A DNA stretch of 36,617 bases, taken from NCBI GenBank assembly GCA_002898075.1, contig BDSV01000234.1, positions 1 to 36,617 of the forward strand, read 5' to 3'. This DNA comes from a bacterium BMS3Abin03. Lineage in GTDB: Bacteria > Bacteroidota > Ignavibacteria > Ignavibacteriales > Ignavibacteriaceae. This document shows positions 1 through 8,803 of the stretch, piece by piece. Numbering within the stretch: the first letter of the stretch is position 1; each line of letters starts with the position of its first letter. The position numbers and the translations under genes were made by a program. The notes below the pieces were generated by a model that saw only the letters and a list, made by a program, of their open reading frames with translations, was not told the origin of the DNA and did no database searches.

Positions 1-351
1 GCTTGCTTTTTCTTTATCAACGGGTTTTTCCGTTTGAATTTTTGAAGTGGATTCTGTTTCCGGCTTTACTTCTTTTTTAACCCCGGACGGTTTTTCATCC
101 TTACTTTTCACGGGCTTTGCTTCATCGACTTTAATTATCGTTTGACCGACTTTAACATTATCACCGGTTTTAACTAATACTTCCTTAACAATACCCTCGA
201 CATTGGAAGGGACTTCGATGGTGGCTTTATCGGTTTCAATTTCAATTATACTTTGTTCCCGCTCTACCTTATCGCCTGCTTTAACCAGAACACCAATTAC
301 ATCAGCAGATTCAATATTTTCACCAAGCTCGGGTAATTTGAATTCTTTCAT
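1..351 (-). CDS. Pyruvate dehydrogenase E2 (dihydrolipoamide acetyltransferase), N-terminal part
   Basis: The first 117 codons of an E2 subunit, cut by the window edge. The ATG at 351-349 begins MKEFKLPELGENIESADV, the usual opening of a lipoyl domain. The lipoylation site is K42 in the motif IETDKATIEVPS. The domain ends near residue 80 (VGQTIIKVDE) and is followed by a Lys/Glu/Pro/Ser-rich swinging linker that runs off the window. The gene starts 30 bases after the end of the E1 gene on the same strand, so the two form an E1-E2 operon. E2 receives the acetyl group from E1 on lipoyl-lysine and passes it to CoA. The start has only a weak upstream purine stretch, so it may depend on translational coupling. 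A 2-oxoglutarate dehydrogenase E2 would look the same here; the E1 neighbour argues for pyruvate. Confidence 0.88.
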   Translation of the reverse strand, partial: MKEFKLPELGENIESADVIGVLVKAGDKVEREQSIIEIETDKATIEVPSNVEGIVKEVLVKTGDNVKVGQTIIKVDEAKPVKSKDEKPSGVKKEVKPETESTSKIQTEKPVDKEKAS

Positions 352-381
352 TATTTACTCACACTAAATTCTTTTTAATTC

Positions 382-3054
382 TTAAGTATATAAAGGATTT
401 TCTTTGTTGGGTCTTATGTTTAATTGTTTACGTGCTTTTTCAAGGGTTGCGGCTTTTATCTTTCCTTCCCTCGCCAATGCACCCAAAGCTGCATAAACAA
501 TATGCCTGTAATCAACTTCAAAGAAATCGCGTAAAGCTTTCCTGCTTTCACTTCTTCCGAAGCCGTCGGTACCAAGTGATATAAACGGTTTAGGCAGCCA
601 CTTTGCAATCGAATCGGGCAAAGCTTTTATGTAATCGGTAGCAGCAACAAAAACGCTGTTGCTGTCTTTGAACATTTCCGATACATAAGGAAGTTTTTGT
701 TTCTTCGCCGGGTTAAGCATATTCCATCTTTCAACATCGAGCGCTTCTCTTCTGAGTTCTTTATAACTCGTTACGCTGTAAACATCTGCAGAAACACGGT
801 AATCGTCTTCGAGTATTTCCTGCGCTTTCAGTACTTCGTTCATTATTGTTCCGCTGCCGAACAAACTCACTTTTGCTTTCGCAGCTTTTTTCGATGATGA
901 TTTGAACTTATACATCCCTTTCAAAATACCCTCTTTAGTACCTTTCGGCATTTGGGGCATCGGGTAGTTTTCGTTCATCAGTGTGATGTAATAGAAAACT
1001 TTTTCCTGCTCTTCATACATTCTTCTTATTCCATCGCGGATAATTACCGCTATCTCGTAAGCAAATGCAGGATCGTAAGTACAAAGATTTGGAACGGGAT
1101 ATGCGAGAATATGACTGTTCCCATCCTGATGCTGCAAACCTTCCCCGGCTAATGTTGTTCTTCCCGCAGTTCCGCCGAGCATAAAACCTTTTGCACCCAT
1201 ATCTGCAGCAGCCCAAACAAGATCACCCACTCTCTGTAAGCCAAACATAGAATAAAAGATAAAGAAAGGTATCATATTTACGCCATGCGAAAGATACGCC
1301 GTACCCGCAGCAATAAACGATGACATAGATCCGGCTTCGTTTATTCCCTCTTCAAGTATCTGCCCGTTTTTTGCCTCTTTATAATAAAGAAGACTGTCGG
1401 CATCCACAGGTTCGTAAAGCTGACCGGGATGTGAATAAATACCAATCTGCCTGAAAAGCGCTTCCATTCCGAAGGTTCGTGCTTCATCGGGAACGATAGG
1501 AACAATATATTTTCCGAATTCCTTATCTTTAAGAAGCTTGGAAAGCATTCTTACAAATACCATCGTGGTGGAAACTTCCCTGCCTTCTGTGCCTTTATAA
1601 AATTCTTCGAATACAGATTCGGGGGGAGCTTTTATAGGACGGATATCGGTTTTTCTCGAAGGCACGTAACCGTTTAATTCTTTTCTTCTTTCTTTAAGAT
1701 ACTGAATTTCCATACTGTCATCGGCAGGTCTGTAAAAAGGTGCGCTTGCAATTTGGTCATCCGAAATCGGGATGCCGAACCTGCTGCGGAATTCTTTCAT
1801 CTCTTCTTCGTTTAATTTCTTTTGCTGATGGGTAACATTCCTGCCTTCACCTGCTTCACCCAAACCGTAACCTTTAATTGTTTTGGCAAGAATAACCGTC
1901 GGCTGCCCTTTATGATTTACAGCAGCATTGTAAGCGGCAAAAACTTTTTCGGGGTCGTGCCCGCCGCGGCGCATTTTACTAAGCTGTTCGTCCGTAAGGT
2001 CCTCAGCCATTTTACGAAGGTCTTCATCGACACCGAAGAAATGTTCGCGTATGTAAGCTCCGCCTTCAACAGTATATTTCTGATATTGACCGTCAACAAC
2101 TTCACCCATACGTTTAACGAGCTTGCCGTCTTTATCTTTAGCAAGCAGCGGGTCCCAGCTATCGCCCCAAACAACTTTAATTACATTCCATCCCGCACCG
2201 CGAAATATAGCTTCGAGTTCCTGTATTATTTTTCCGTTTCCTCTAACCGGTCCATCCAGTCTTTGAAGATTGCAGTTTATAACAAAGATTAAATTATCGA
2301 GCTTCTCTCTCGAGGCGAGAGTAATCGCACCCAAAGCTTCGGGTTCATCGGTTTCACCATCGCCGAGAAATGCTCATACTTTTCCGCCCGGCTCCTTCAA
2401 TCCCCTGTCTTCAAGATAACGGTTAAAACGTGCCTGGTAAATTGCCATAATAGGACCGAGACCCATCGAAACAGTTGGAAACTCCCAAAAGTTTGGCATC
2501 AACCATGGATGAGGATAAGATGAGAGTCCGCCTTCCGGCTGTAATTCGCGTCTAAAGTTTTTAAGTTCTTTTTCGGAAATTCTGCCTTCGAGATAAGCGC
2601 GCGCATAGATACCGGGCGAAGCGTGCCCCTGAAAATAAATTTGATCACCGCCGTAACCATCACCTTTGCCATGGAAGAAATGGTTAAACCCGATTTCGTA
2701 TAAAGTGGCGGCACTTGCATAAGTAGAAATATGTCCGCCGATTCCGCTTTCCTGCATATTTGCTCTAACCACCATCGCCATTGCATTCCAGCGGATAATA
2801 CTTTTAATTCTTCTTTCGATTTCCCTGTTACCGGGGAAAGGTAACTGCTTTTCTCTCGGGATGGTATTTATGTACGGTGTGTTTGCCGAAAACGGAATTT
2901 GCACACCTGCTTTGTGCGCACGTATCTGTAATTGCTGAAGAAGCTCAACCACTCTTTGCGGTCCGCCATGTTCCAAAACATAATCGAGAGAGTAAAGCCA
3001 TTCGCGGGTTTCAATATCTTTAAAATCATTATCATGTTTAATATCACTGCTCAT
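382..3054 (-). pseudogene. aceE: Pyruvate dehydrogenase E1 (homodimeric AceE), full length but with one in-frame TGA
   Basis: Homodimeric E1 of pyruvate dehydrogenase, the ThDP-dependent decarboxylase that feeds lipoyl-E2. Read through, the frame is 890 codons plus stop, matching the usual AceE size (887 in E. coli). ATG at 3054 follows a good ribosome site (AAGGAA). The frame is broken only by TGA at 2376-2374 (codon 227). Sequence before it ends LKEPGGKV; sequence after it reads AFLGDGETDEPEALGAIT. In E. coli AceE the same place is KVWAFLGDGE, so the TGA replaces a conserved Trp (TGG to TGA, one transition) four codons before the GDG of the ThDP/Mg motif. Both halves (3054-2374 and 2373-382) are otherwise well preserved and in one frame. 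Later landmarks include INCNLQRLDGPV (the Asn of the ThDP motif) and GRTTLAGEGLQHQDG. A product stopped at 226 residues would lack the cofactor site. Sequencing error, a recent nonsense mutation or readthrough are all possible. Confidence 0.9.
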
Positions 3055-3223
3055 AAAAATATTCCTTAATAAGATTTCGTAAAAAAACTACAAAACGGTT
3101 ATTCAAAATATTGGGGAAACCAACTAAAAACTGTAAAAAACTATACTTTCAGGTTGGATATTCGCTAATAATGATTGAGAAAAATAACTTTTAAAGCAGT
3201 GAAATACAAGGAAAGGATAAGCG

Positions 3224-3310
3224 ATGGAAGAAACGACATATTACTCCTCTAATAGATTTCCAATTGCTTTTCTCATTCATTTTATGTTAGTTGCAATTAT
3301 ATTTTATTGA
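3224..3310 (+). CDS. Possible 28-residue single-span membrane peptide
   Basis: A short frame of 28 codons plus TGA. It begins MEETTYYSSNRF and continues into a hydrophobic segment (FPIAFLIHFMLVAIIFY) long enough for one membrane span at the C-terminus. An AAAGGA ribosome site lies six bases before the ATG, better than that of many genes here. It ends 13 bases before the start of the next gene, so it could be a small membrane protein or a leader peptide coupled to the secreted protein downstream. No family recognised. The support is only the ribosome site, its spacing and the composition; chance is a real alternative. Confidence 0.33.
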   Translation: MEETTYYSSNRFPIAFLIHFMLVAIIFY

Positions 3311-3323
3311 ACGGGGCGAAAAA

Positions 3324-5468
3324 ATGAAAACTAAAAATATAATCTACCTCTTTGCATTTCTTTCTTTAATAACTACGAATTCATTCGCACAGTGGGAATG
3401 GCAGAATCCTAAGCCGCAAGGTAATGATATTTTGCATTCATATTTCCTTGATGAATATAATGGATGGGCAGTTGGAAATTATGGCGCCTGTATTAAGACC
3501 TCTGATGGTGGGGAAACCTGGGAACACATCCAAATGCCAATTAATAATAATTTAGCATCCGTCCATTTTTTAGATAGTAGTATAGGATTCGTTGGGGATT
3601 GGGAAGGAAATCTTTTAAAAACAACTGATGGGGGAAACAATTGGAGTATTCAGCACATTGATGATTATGCAGATATTTACGTTTTTTTTATTAATCAAAA
3701 TTATGGCTGGTTATTAAGCTCAGGGTTTGCTACAGCCACATATAAAATTTACAGAACCAGCAACGGGGGAGCTAACTGGCAATCCTATCTTATAAATACA
3801 ACACATATAATGAACGATCTTTTTTTCGTTGATTCTAGTAAAGGATTCGTTGCCGGAGGCTTTGGAGATATATATATGACTACCGATGGTGGGATTAGCT
3901 GGTCACAAATCAATTCACCCACATCAGAATTTCTGTATAAAATCAAATTCAAGAACCCCCTTGATGGATTTATCGTGGGCTCATCCGGTACTTTATTGCA
4001 AACAACCGATGGGGGATATAATTGGCAAAGTCGATACCTTGGCCAAAACTGGCTATGGGATATCTCTTTCTTAAACGAAAGCAAGGGAATTATTGTAGGA
4101 AATGACTTTAATATATTTATAACATCAGATGGTGGTACTACATGGATGAATAAAACCTTTAGCTCGATTTGGGCATTACGAGCTAGTAATTATTTAAATG
4201 AGACAGATATAATCGTTTTCGGAGAGAAAGGTAACATTTATAAATCTACTAACAACGGCAATAATTGGGATAGTAAAGTATCCGGCGACAGAAATACGAT
4301 CGCAGATATAATTTTTATTGACTACAAAACTGGTTATACCGTTGGGAATGCAGGCACCATACTAAAAACAACCAACAGAGGTAAAAGTTGGAACAAACTG
4401 AATCCCTTAACGAATGAATCTTTACATAGCATATCTTTTTCTGATAATCTTCACGGTTGGATAGTAGGTGCAAACTCCGTCTTACTTAAATCTATCAATG
4501 GCGGACAAAACTGGCAACTTGATACGATACCCGACTCCTATGACCTAACCTCAGTTTTTTTTATAAATAATAATGTCGGCTGGGTGGCAGGAAAGTATAA
4601 TAAAATTTTAAAATCCACAGATGGTGGAGAAACTTGGATTACTCAACAGATAAATATTAGCCAATCAATTACAATTAAATCACTTTCAATAATTGATGAG
4701 AATATTGGTTATGCCTGTGGAATTTATGAGGCCTATTATCCCCCAAAAAGTTTCATTTTAAAGACCACTAATGGGGGAAATAACTGGGATGTTATTAAAA
4801 CTGAGAATTCATATTTCAATTCGACATTTTTTCATAATTCATTAAATGGATGGGTTGTGGGTCAAACACAGGATAGAACTCTTCATACCACTGATGGAGG
4901 AATTAATTGGATAACTGTAGACATTGGAGGAGGGAATGATATTTTCTTCTCAAACAATCAAAACGGTATCATAGTGGCTAATTATTCTCTAGGAAGTGAT
5001 ATTCTTATAACAGGAGATGGCGGAGAAACCTGGTCACTGCAACCGAGGGTAACAGATAGATCTTTATATTCTGCTTATGGCTATTTAAATGGTTTATGGG
5101 CTACTGGTTATAACGGAACCATTTTATTTAATGACAAACTGATAATTACTGATGTTATAGACTCTAACAACTATAAAGAACGTCCGAACAATTACAACAT
5201 TTTACAAAACTACCCCAATCCCTTTAATCCATCAACAAAAATAAAATTTACAATAGCCCCACCAAACCTCCCCGGAGGGGAGGCTTTTGTAACATTGAAA
5301 GTGTATGATGTTTTAGGCAGAGAAGTTGCAACTCTTGTAAACGAAGAAAAACCGCCGGGAAGCTACGAAGTAGAATTTGACGGAAGCAATTTACCAAGCG
5401 GAGTTTATTTTTACAGATTGAAAGCGGGAAATTATAGTCAGGTTAAGAAAATGGTGTTACTGCGATAG
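3324..5468 (+). CDS. Secreted YCF48/BNR-like beta-propeller protein with T9SS sorting domain
   Basis: A 714-residue secreted or surface protein. The ATG at 3324 is chosen over an upstream TTG (3291) because it opens a clean signal peptide, MKTKNIIYLFAFLSLITTNSFAQ, behind GGGGCGA. The body carries about thirteen short repeats ending in S/T-x-x-GG-x-x-W (for example TSDGGETW, TTDGGNNW, TTNGGNNW, TGDGGETW), each with a G-W/F-x-V-G strand before it. This is the pattern of YCF48/BNR-type propellers, probably two stacked propellers. Residues about 625-714 are a T9SS type A sorting domain (NYPNPFNPSTKIKF ... SGVYFYRLKAG). YCF48-like domains are named after a photosystem II assembly factor, but here they are only a fold, not a sign of photosynthesis. 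First of three tandem T9SS cargo genes. A 7-bp hairpin sits inside the sorting-domain coding sequence (5267-5283). Ligand unknown. Confidence 0.88.
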   Translation: MKTKNIIYLFAFLSLITTNSFAQWEWQNPKPQGNDILHSYFLDEYNGWAVGNYGACIKTSDGGETWEHIQMPINNNLASVHFLDSSIGFVGDWEGNLLKTTDGGNNWSIQHIDDYADIYVFFINQNYGWLLSSGFATATYKIYRTSNGGANWQSYLINTTHIMNDLFFVDSSKGFVAGGFGDIYMTTDGGISWSQINSPTSEFLYKIKFKNPLDGFIVGSSGTLLQTTDGGYNWQSRYLGQNWLWDISFLNESKGIIVGNDFNIFITSDGGTTWMNKTFSSIWALRASNYLNETDIIVFGEKGNIYKSTNNGNNWDSKVSGDRNTIADIIFIDYKTGYTVGNAGTILKTTNRGKSWNKLNPLTNESLHSISFSDNLHGWIVGANSVLLKSINGGQNWQLDTIPDSYDLTSVFFINNNVGWVAGKYNKILKSTDGGETWITQQINISQSITIKSLSIIDENIGYACGIYEAYYPPKSFILKTTNGGNNWDVIKTENSYFNSTFFHNSLNGWVVGQTQDRTLHTTDGGINWITVDIGGGNDIFFSNNQNGIIVANYSLGSDILITGDGGETWSLQPRVTDRSLYSAYGYLNGLWATGYNGTILFNDKLIITDVIDSNNYKERPNNYNILQNYPNPFNPSTKIKFTIAPPNLPGGEAFVTLKVYDVLGREVATLVNEEKPPGSYEVEFDGSNLPSGVYFYRLKAGNYSQVKKMVLLR
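5267..5283. repeat. Palindrome inside a T9SS sorting-domain coding sequence (copy 1)
   Basis: Arms CCTCCCC and GGGGAGG pair perfectly around a GGA loop. The insert encodes part of the loop PPNLPGGEAF between the first and second strands of the sorting domain, and it keeps the reading frame. Its C-rich arm and G-rich arm resemble the intergenic elements at 11611, 16124 and 19477. Confidence 0.75.
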
Positions 5469-5564
5469 AGTGGAAAATTCATAACATACTAATAAAGTAT
5501 TTAATTTGATTTTGCGCATTAAAATTGTTTGGTTACAAATATATATTATTTAGCGGGTGATAAA

Positions 5565-8500
5565 ATGAAAACTTTTTACAAACTATTTTTCGTCTTTTTC
5601 TTTCTTCTTACAATTACTATTCATTCACAAAGTTACCTGAGCTATTTCTTTATACCCACTGAGTATGGTACTTATACCGAAATTACCGGGGGAACCATTA
5701 GCAGTGCAGCAGGAGATGATGGTGCAGAAAATATTACACTACCATTCCCTTTTGAGTATATGGGCATAACTTACACAACAGCAAAAATATCAGTTAACGG
5801 CTGGCTTGAGATGGGGCAAACATATCGTGGCGCCGGCTCTAATAATGAACTCGAAAGTACTGTTAAAAAACCTTTGTTATGCCCTTTGTGGGATGATCTT
5901 TATGCTGATTCACAGAGTGAGATTAGATATGAAACTATCGGGGAATATCCGGCAAGGATTTTTATTGTACAATGGAAAAATATACGTTGGTTTGATAGCC
6001 CGGATAGAAAAAATTTTCAGGTTAGATTGTGGGAAATTGATGGAACAATTGATTTTGTTTATGGACCCGGCACTTCTTATGAATTTGCCAGTTACTCTGT
6101 CGGTATGAATAATCATATTGGTGGACCTGGAAATTTTATAAGCGTTACTATCGAAAGCCAATATTCTTACAACGTTGATACTATGGTTGCTAATAATCTA
6201 AATACGGATGTTTCGCTTTTAACTAATGGAATGCTATTAAGTTTTGTACCTGATATTTATAGTTTTGCCAATGAGTTAGCCATAATATATCAAACACCCG
6301 ATACTGTGATCGTTGGAAATCCAAATCAAAAAATCTTTGCTATTATTATTCCTACACATGCCGGTGGAGTTTTAACACCGCCATGGGTAACTAAATTTAA
6401 TTTTAACACAAATGGAACGACAAATACGAATGATCTTGTAAATGCAAAGTTATTCTATACCGGGTCTTCACCTTACTTTTCAACTAATAATCAACTGGGT
6501 AATACTTATCCTAATCCAAACGGTTTATTCGAAATAGGAGGGTTCAGCCAGTATCAGATCAACAATAACTTAACCTATTTCTGGCTTGCTTACGATATAT
6601 CACCTAATGCAACGGTTGGGAATTTTGTTGATGGAAATTGCTACAGGATTGACCGGGAAACATGCTGTCCAAGCTTGATACCTGATACAACTTTAGGTAC
6701 CGCCCGATGCATAATTTCTGATACTGGCATAGAGGGTACTTTTACAATAGGTGTAGGCGAGGATTATGAAAATCTAGAACAAGCATTCAATTATTTAAAA
6801 GCAAATATTCTTGTTGGACAAGTTACACTCGAGCTCACTGATAATTACAATCCCAATAATGAGGTTTATCCTATTGTTATTCCCAAAGTAACGAATGCTT
6901 CGGAAACCAATTCCATCACTATCAAATCCACTAAACAAGATGAACTAATTTTTCAACATAATGTATGGAGTATAATTCACTTTAATGATGCGCAGTATGT
7001 TATTTTAGATGGTTATAACCAAATTTTGGGTGAGAACAAAATAAAAATAATAAATACTTCCACAACGGGTAGTGCAGTCTATTTTTCAGACGGATCTAGT
7101 TTTAACATAGTAAAAAACTGTGAGCTTCAGGCATCCGATACATCTGCCGATGGTGCGGTGATAAAATTTGACCAGTTACCTAATACCCTAAGCCTTCAGG
7201 GCAATCAGGTTCTTAACTCTGTAATCACAAAAAATGAGATTGGAAATGTAACAAACGGAATATTATTTATACGTGAATTACCTGATCAATCATATGAGTC
7301 ATCAAATATTTCGAACGTTATTAAGAACTGTACAATTATAGATTTTACCTTTAGAGGTATATCATTAGAAAATACTTTGAATAGTTTTCATATAATAGGT
7401 AATAATATTTTTCAATCATTTGAATCCACATCACCGATTGTGGAAGGCATTTTTATGGAATATGGAGCTTATCCTTGGGAAGATCCTGATATTATCGAAG
7501 GAAATAAAATTTATAATCTTCAACCTAAAAATGTACCTGGCAACTCAGTAACGGGTATTAGACTTCCAGGTGGTTTCCAAGTTAATACATTTAATAACTT
7601 TATTAGTCTTGAGGGAAATGATCTTTCGAGTGTTTGGGGAATTACTTTTGCTTCGTTTGGTTATTACTCTCATCTGAATATTAATTACAATTCAATCCTC
7701 ATTTATGGGAATAACGCCTCAGATACTATTAGCACGGCATTTCATCGCCAGGGTTATAATTCAAATGTTAAGATGAAAAACAATTTATTTATTAATAAAA
7801 GAGTAAATGCTAGTCCTAACAGCAAAAATTATTGCATCTATTTAGATAATGACTATCTAATCCCAGAATTGGATTACAACAATTATTATTACACATCAGG
7901 TACAAACAACTTTATTGGCAGATTAGGCGGGCTCGACGTGCTTACACTTGATGAATGGATTGCATTAACAAATAGAGATATAAATTCAAGTTTTAACAAC
8001 GTATCTTTTACCTCAGAGAGTGATTTACATCTAACAGGGAATTCTCTCGGAGATACTTTATTAATTGGAACACCTTTGCCAAATATCCTCACTGATATCG
8101 ACGGTGAACTGAGAAACCCTTCATTCCCTTATAAGGGTGCGGATGAAAATATCCAATTTCCATTACCGGTTGAACTAAATAGTTTTACCGCAGATTACAA
8201 TAATTCAGTTGTAAAGCTTGAGTGGGAAACTGCTTCCGAGAAGAATAATTCGGGATTTCAAATAGAACGTTTGGAACCTAATTCACAACAGCCGGAATGG
8301 GTTAATATTGGTTTTGTCTCTGGGAATGGAACAACAACCAAACCTCATCATTATACTTTTATTGATAAGAATCTTCCAGCCGGCTCATATAAATACAGGT
8401 TAAAGCAAATTGATTTTGATGGTACGTTCGAATACTCGGATATAGTGCAAGTTGAAGTGAGTCCGCCCAAAGAATTCTCATTAAATCAAAACTACCCCAA

Positions 8501-8753
8501 CCCGTTTAATCCAACTACAAAAATAAAATATACAATCCCAAATGTAGGTCGAAGCGAAGCTTCGCCAAACAAAGTAGCGTTAAAGATATATGATATATTA
8601 GGCAGGGAAGTTGCAACTCTTGTAAACGAAGAAAAACCACCGGGCAACTACGAGGTAGTGTTTGACGGAAGCAATTTACCAAGCGGAGTTTATTTTTACA
8701 GAATTAAAGCTGGCAGTTTCATTCAAACGAGGAAGATGGTATTATTACGATAA
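5565..8753 (+). CDS. Secreted beta-helix protein with T9SS sorting domain
   Basis: A 1062-residue secreted protein. The ATG at 5565 (behind GGGTGA) is preferred to the frame opening at 5529 because it starts a signal peptide, MKTFYKLFFVFFFLLTITIHSQ. An N-terminal beta-sandwich-like region (about 30-240) has the pattern ITGGTISSAAGDDGAENITL, LPFPFEYMGITY and SVNGWLEMG, seen in many secreted proteins of this group. From about 400 it reads GVGEDYENLEQAFNYLKAN and then a long run of Asn- and Ile-rich short strands typical of a right-handed parallel beta-helix (to about 810). A fibronectin-like module follows (LPVELNSFTADYNNSVVKLEWETASEKNNSGF), then the T9SS sorting domain (last 94 residues). No catalytic residues are recognised; adhesion or polysaccharide binding is a guess. 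The sorting-domain DNA is nearly identical to that of the gene before it, and it carries its own palindrome at 8547-8566. Confidence 0.86.
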   Translation: MKTFYKLFFVFFFLLTITIHSQSYLSYFFIPTEYGTYTEITGGTISSAAGDDGAENITLPFPFEYMGITYTTAKISVNGWLEMGQTYRGAGSNNELESTVKKPLLCPLWDDLYADSQSEIRYETIGEYPARIFIVQWKNIRWFDSPDRKNFQVRLWEIDGTIDFVYGPGTSYEFASYSVGMNNHIGGPGNFISVTIESQYSYNVDTMVANNLNTDVSLLTNGMLLSFVPDIYSFANELAIIYQTPDTVIVGNPNQKIFAIIIPTHAGGVLTPPWVTKFNFNTNGTTNTNDLVNAKLFYTGSSPYFSTNNQLGNTYPNPNGLFEIGGFSQYQINNNLTYFWLAYDISPNATVGNFVDGNCYRIDRETCCPSLIPDTTLGTARCIISDTGIEGTFTIGVGEDYENLEQAFNYLKANILVGQVTLELTDNYNPNNEVYPIVIPKVTNASETNSITIKSTKQDELIFQHNVWSIIHFNDAQYVILDGYNQILGENKIKIINTSTTGSAVYFSDGSSFNIVKNCELQASDTSADGAVIKFDQLPNTLSLQGNQVLNSVITKNEIGNVTNGILFIRELPDQSYESSNISNVIKNCTIIDFTFRGISLENTLNSFHIIGNNIFQSFESTSPIVEGIFMEYGAYPWEDPDIIEGNKIYNLQPKNVPGNSVTGIRLPGGFQVNTFNNFISLEGNDLSSVWGITFASFGYYSHLNINYNSILIYGNNASDTISTAFHRQGYNSNVKMKNNLFINKRVNASPNSKNYCIYLDNDYLIPELDYNNYYYTSGTNNFIGRLGGLDVLTLDEWIALTNRDINSSFNNVSFTSESDLHLTGNSLGDTLLIGTPLPNILTDIDGELRNPSFPYKGADENIQFPLPVELNSFTADYNNSVVKLEWETASEKNNSGFQIERLEPNSQQPEWVNIGFVSGNGTTTKPHHYTFIDKNLPAGSYKYRLKQIDFDGTFEYSDIVQVEVSPPKEFSLNQNYPNPFNPTTKIKYTIPNVGRSEASPNKVALKIYDILGREVATLVNEEKPPGNYEVVFDGSNLPSGVYFYRIKAGSFIQTRKMVLLR
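8547..8566. repeat. Palindrome inside a T9SS sorting-domain coding sequence (copy 2)
   Basis: Arms CGAAGC and GCTTCG pair around a GAA loop, extended by GG/CC beyond one bulged T. An alternative fold is the perfect 12-base palindrome GCGAAGCTTCGC at 8554-8565. It encodes GRSEASP in the same sorting-domain loop as copies 1 and 3, in frame, and shares the left flank CCAAATGTAGG with copy 3. Confidence 0.72.
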
Positions 8754-8803
8754 CATATTTTAAATTTATTGATTTCTAAATTTGTAATTATCTCTAAACG
8801 GAA

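Noticed and set aside
1822-2292. A 156-codon plus-strand frame.
   Set aside because: It lies wholly within aceE on the other strand and looks like a shadow of its codons.
2374-2376. TGA reassigned to Trp in this organism.
   Set aside because: TGA ends gmhA, the T9SS esterase, the lipoprotein, mgtE and gmd, and Trp is coded by TGG throughout.
2374-2376. Selenocysteine at the aceE TGA.
   Set aside because: The site is Trp in the family, not Cys, and no SECIS-like hairpin is evident.
3324-5468. Photosystem II assembly factor.
   Set aside because: YCF48-like repeats are a general propeller fold; the signal peptide and T9SS domain indicate a secreted protein.
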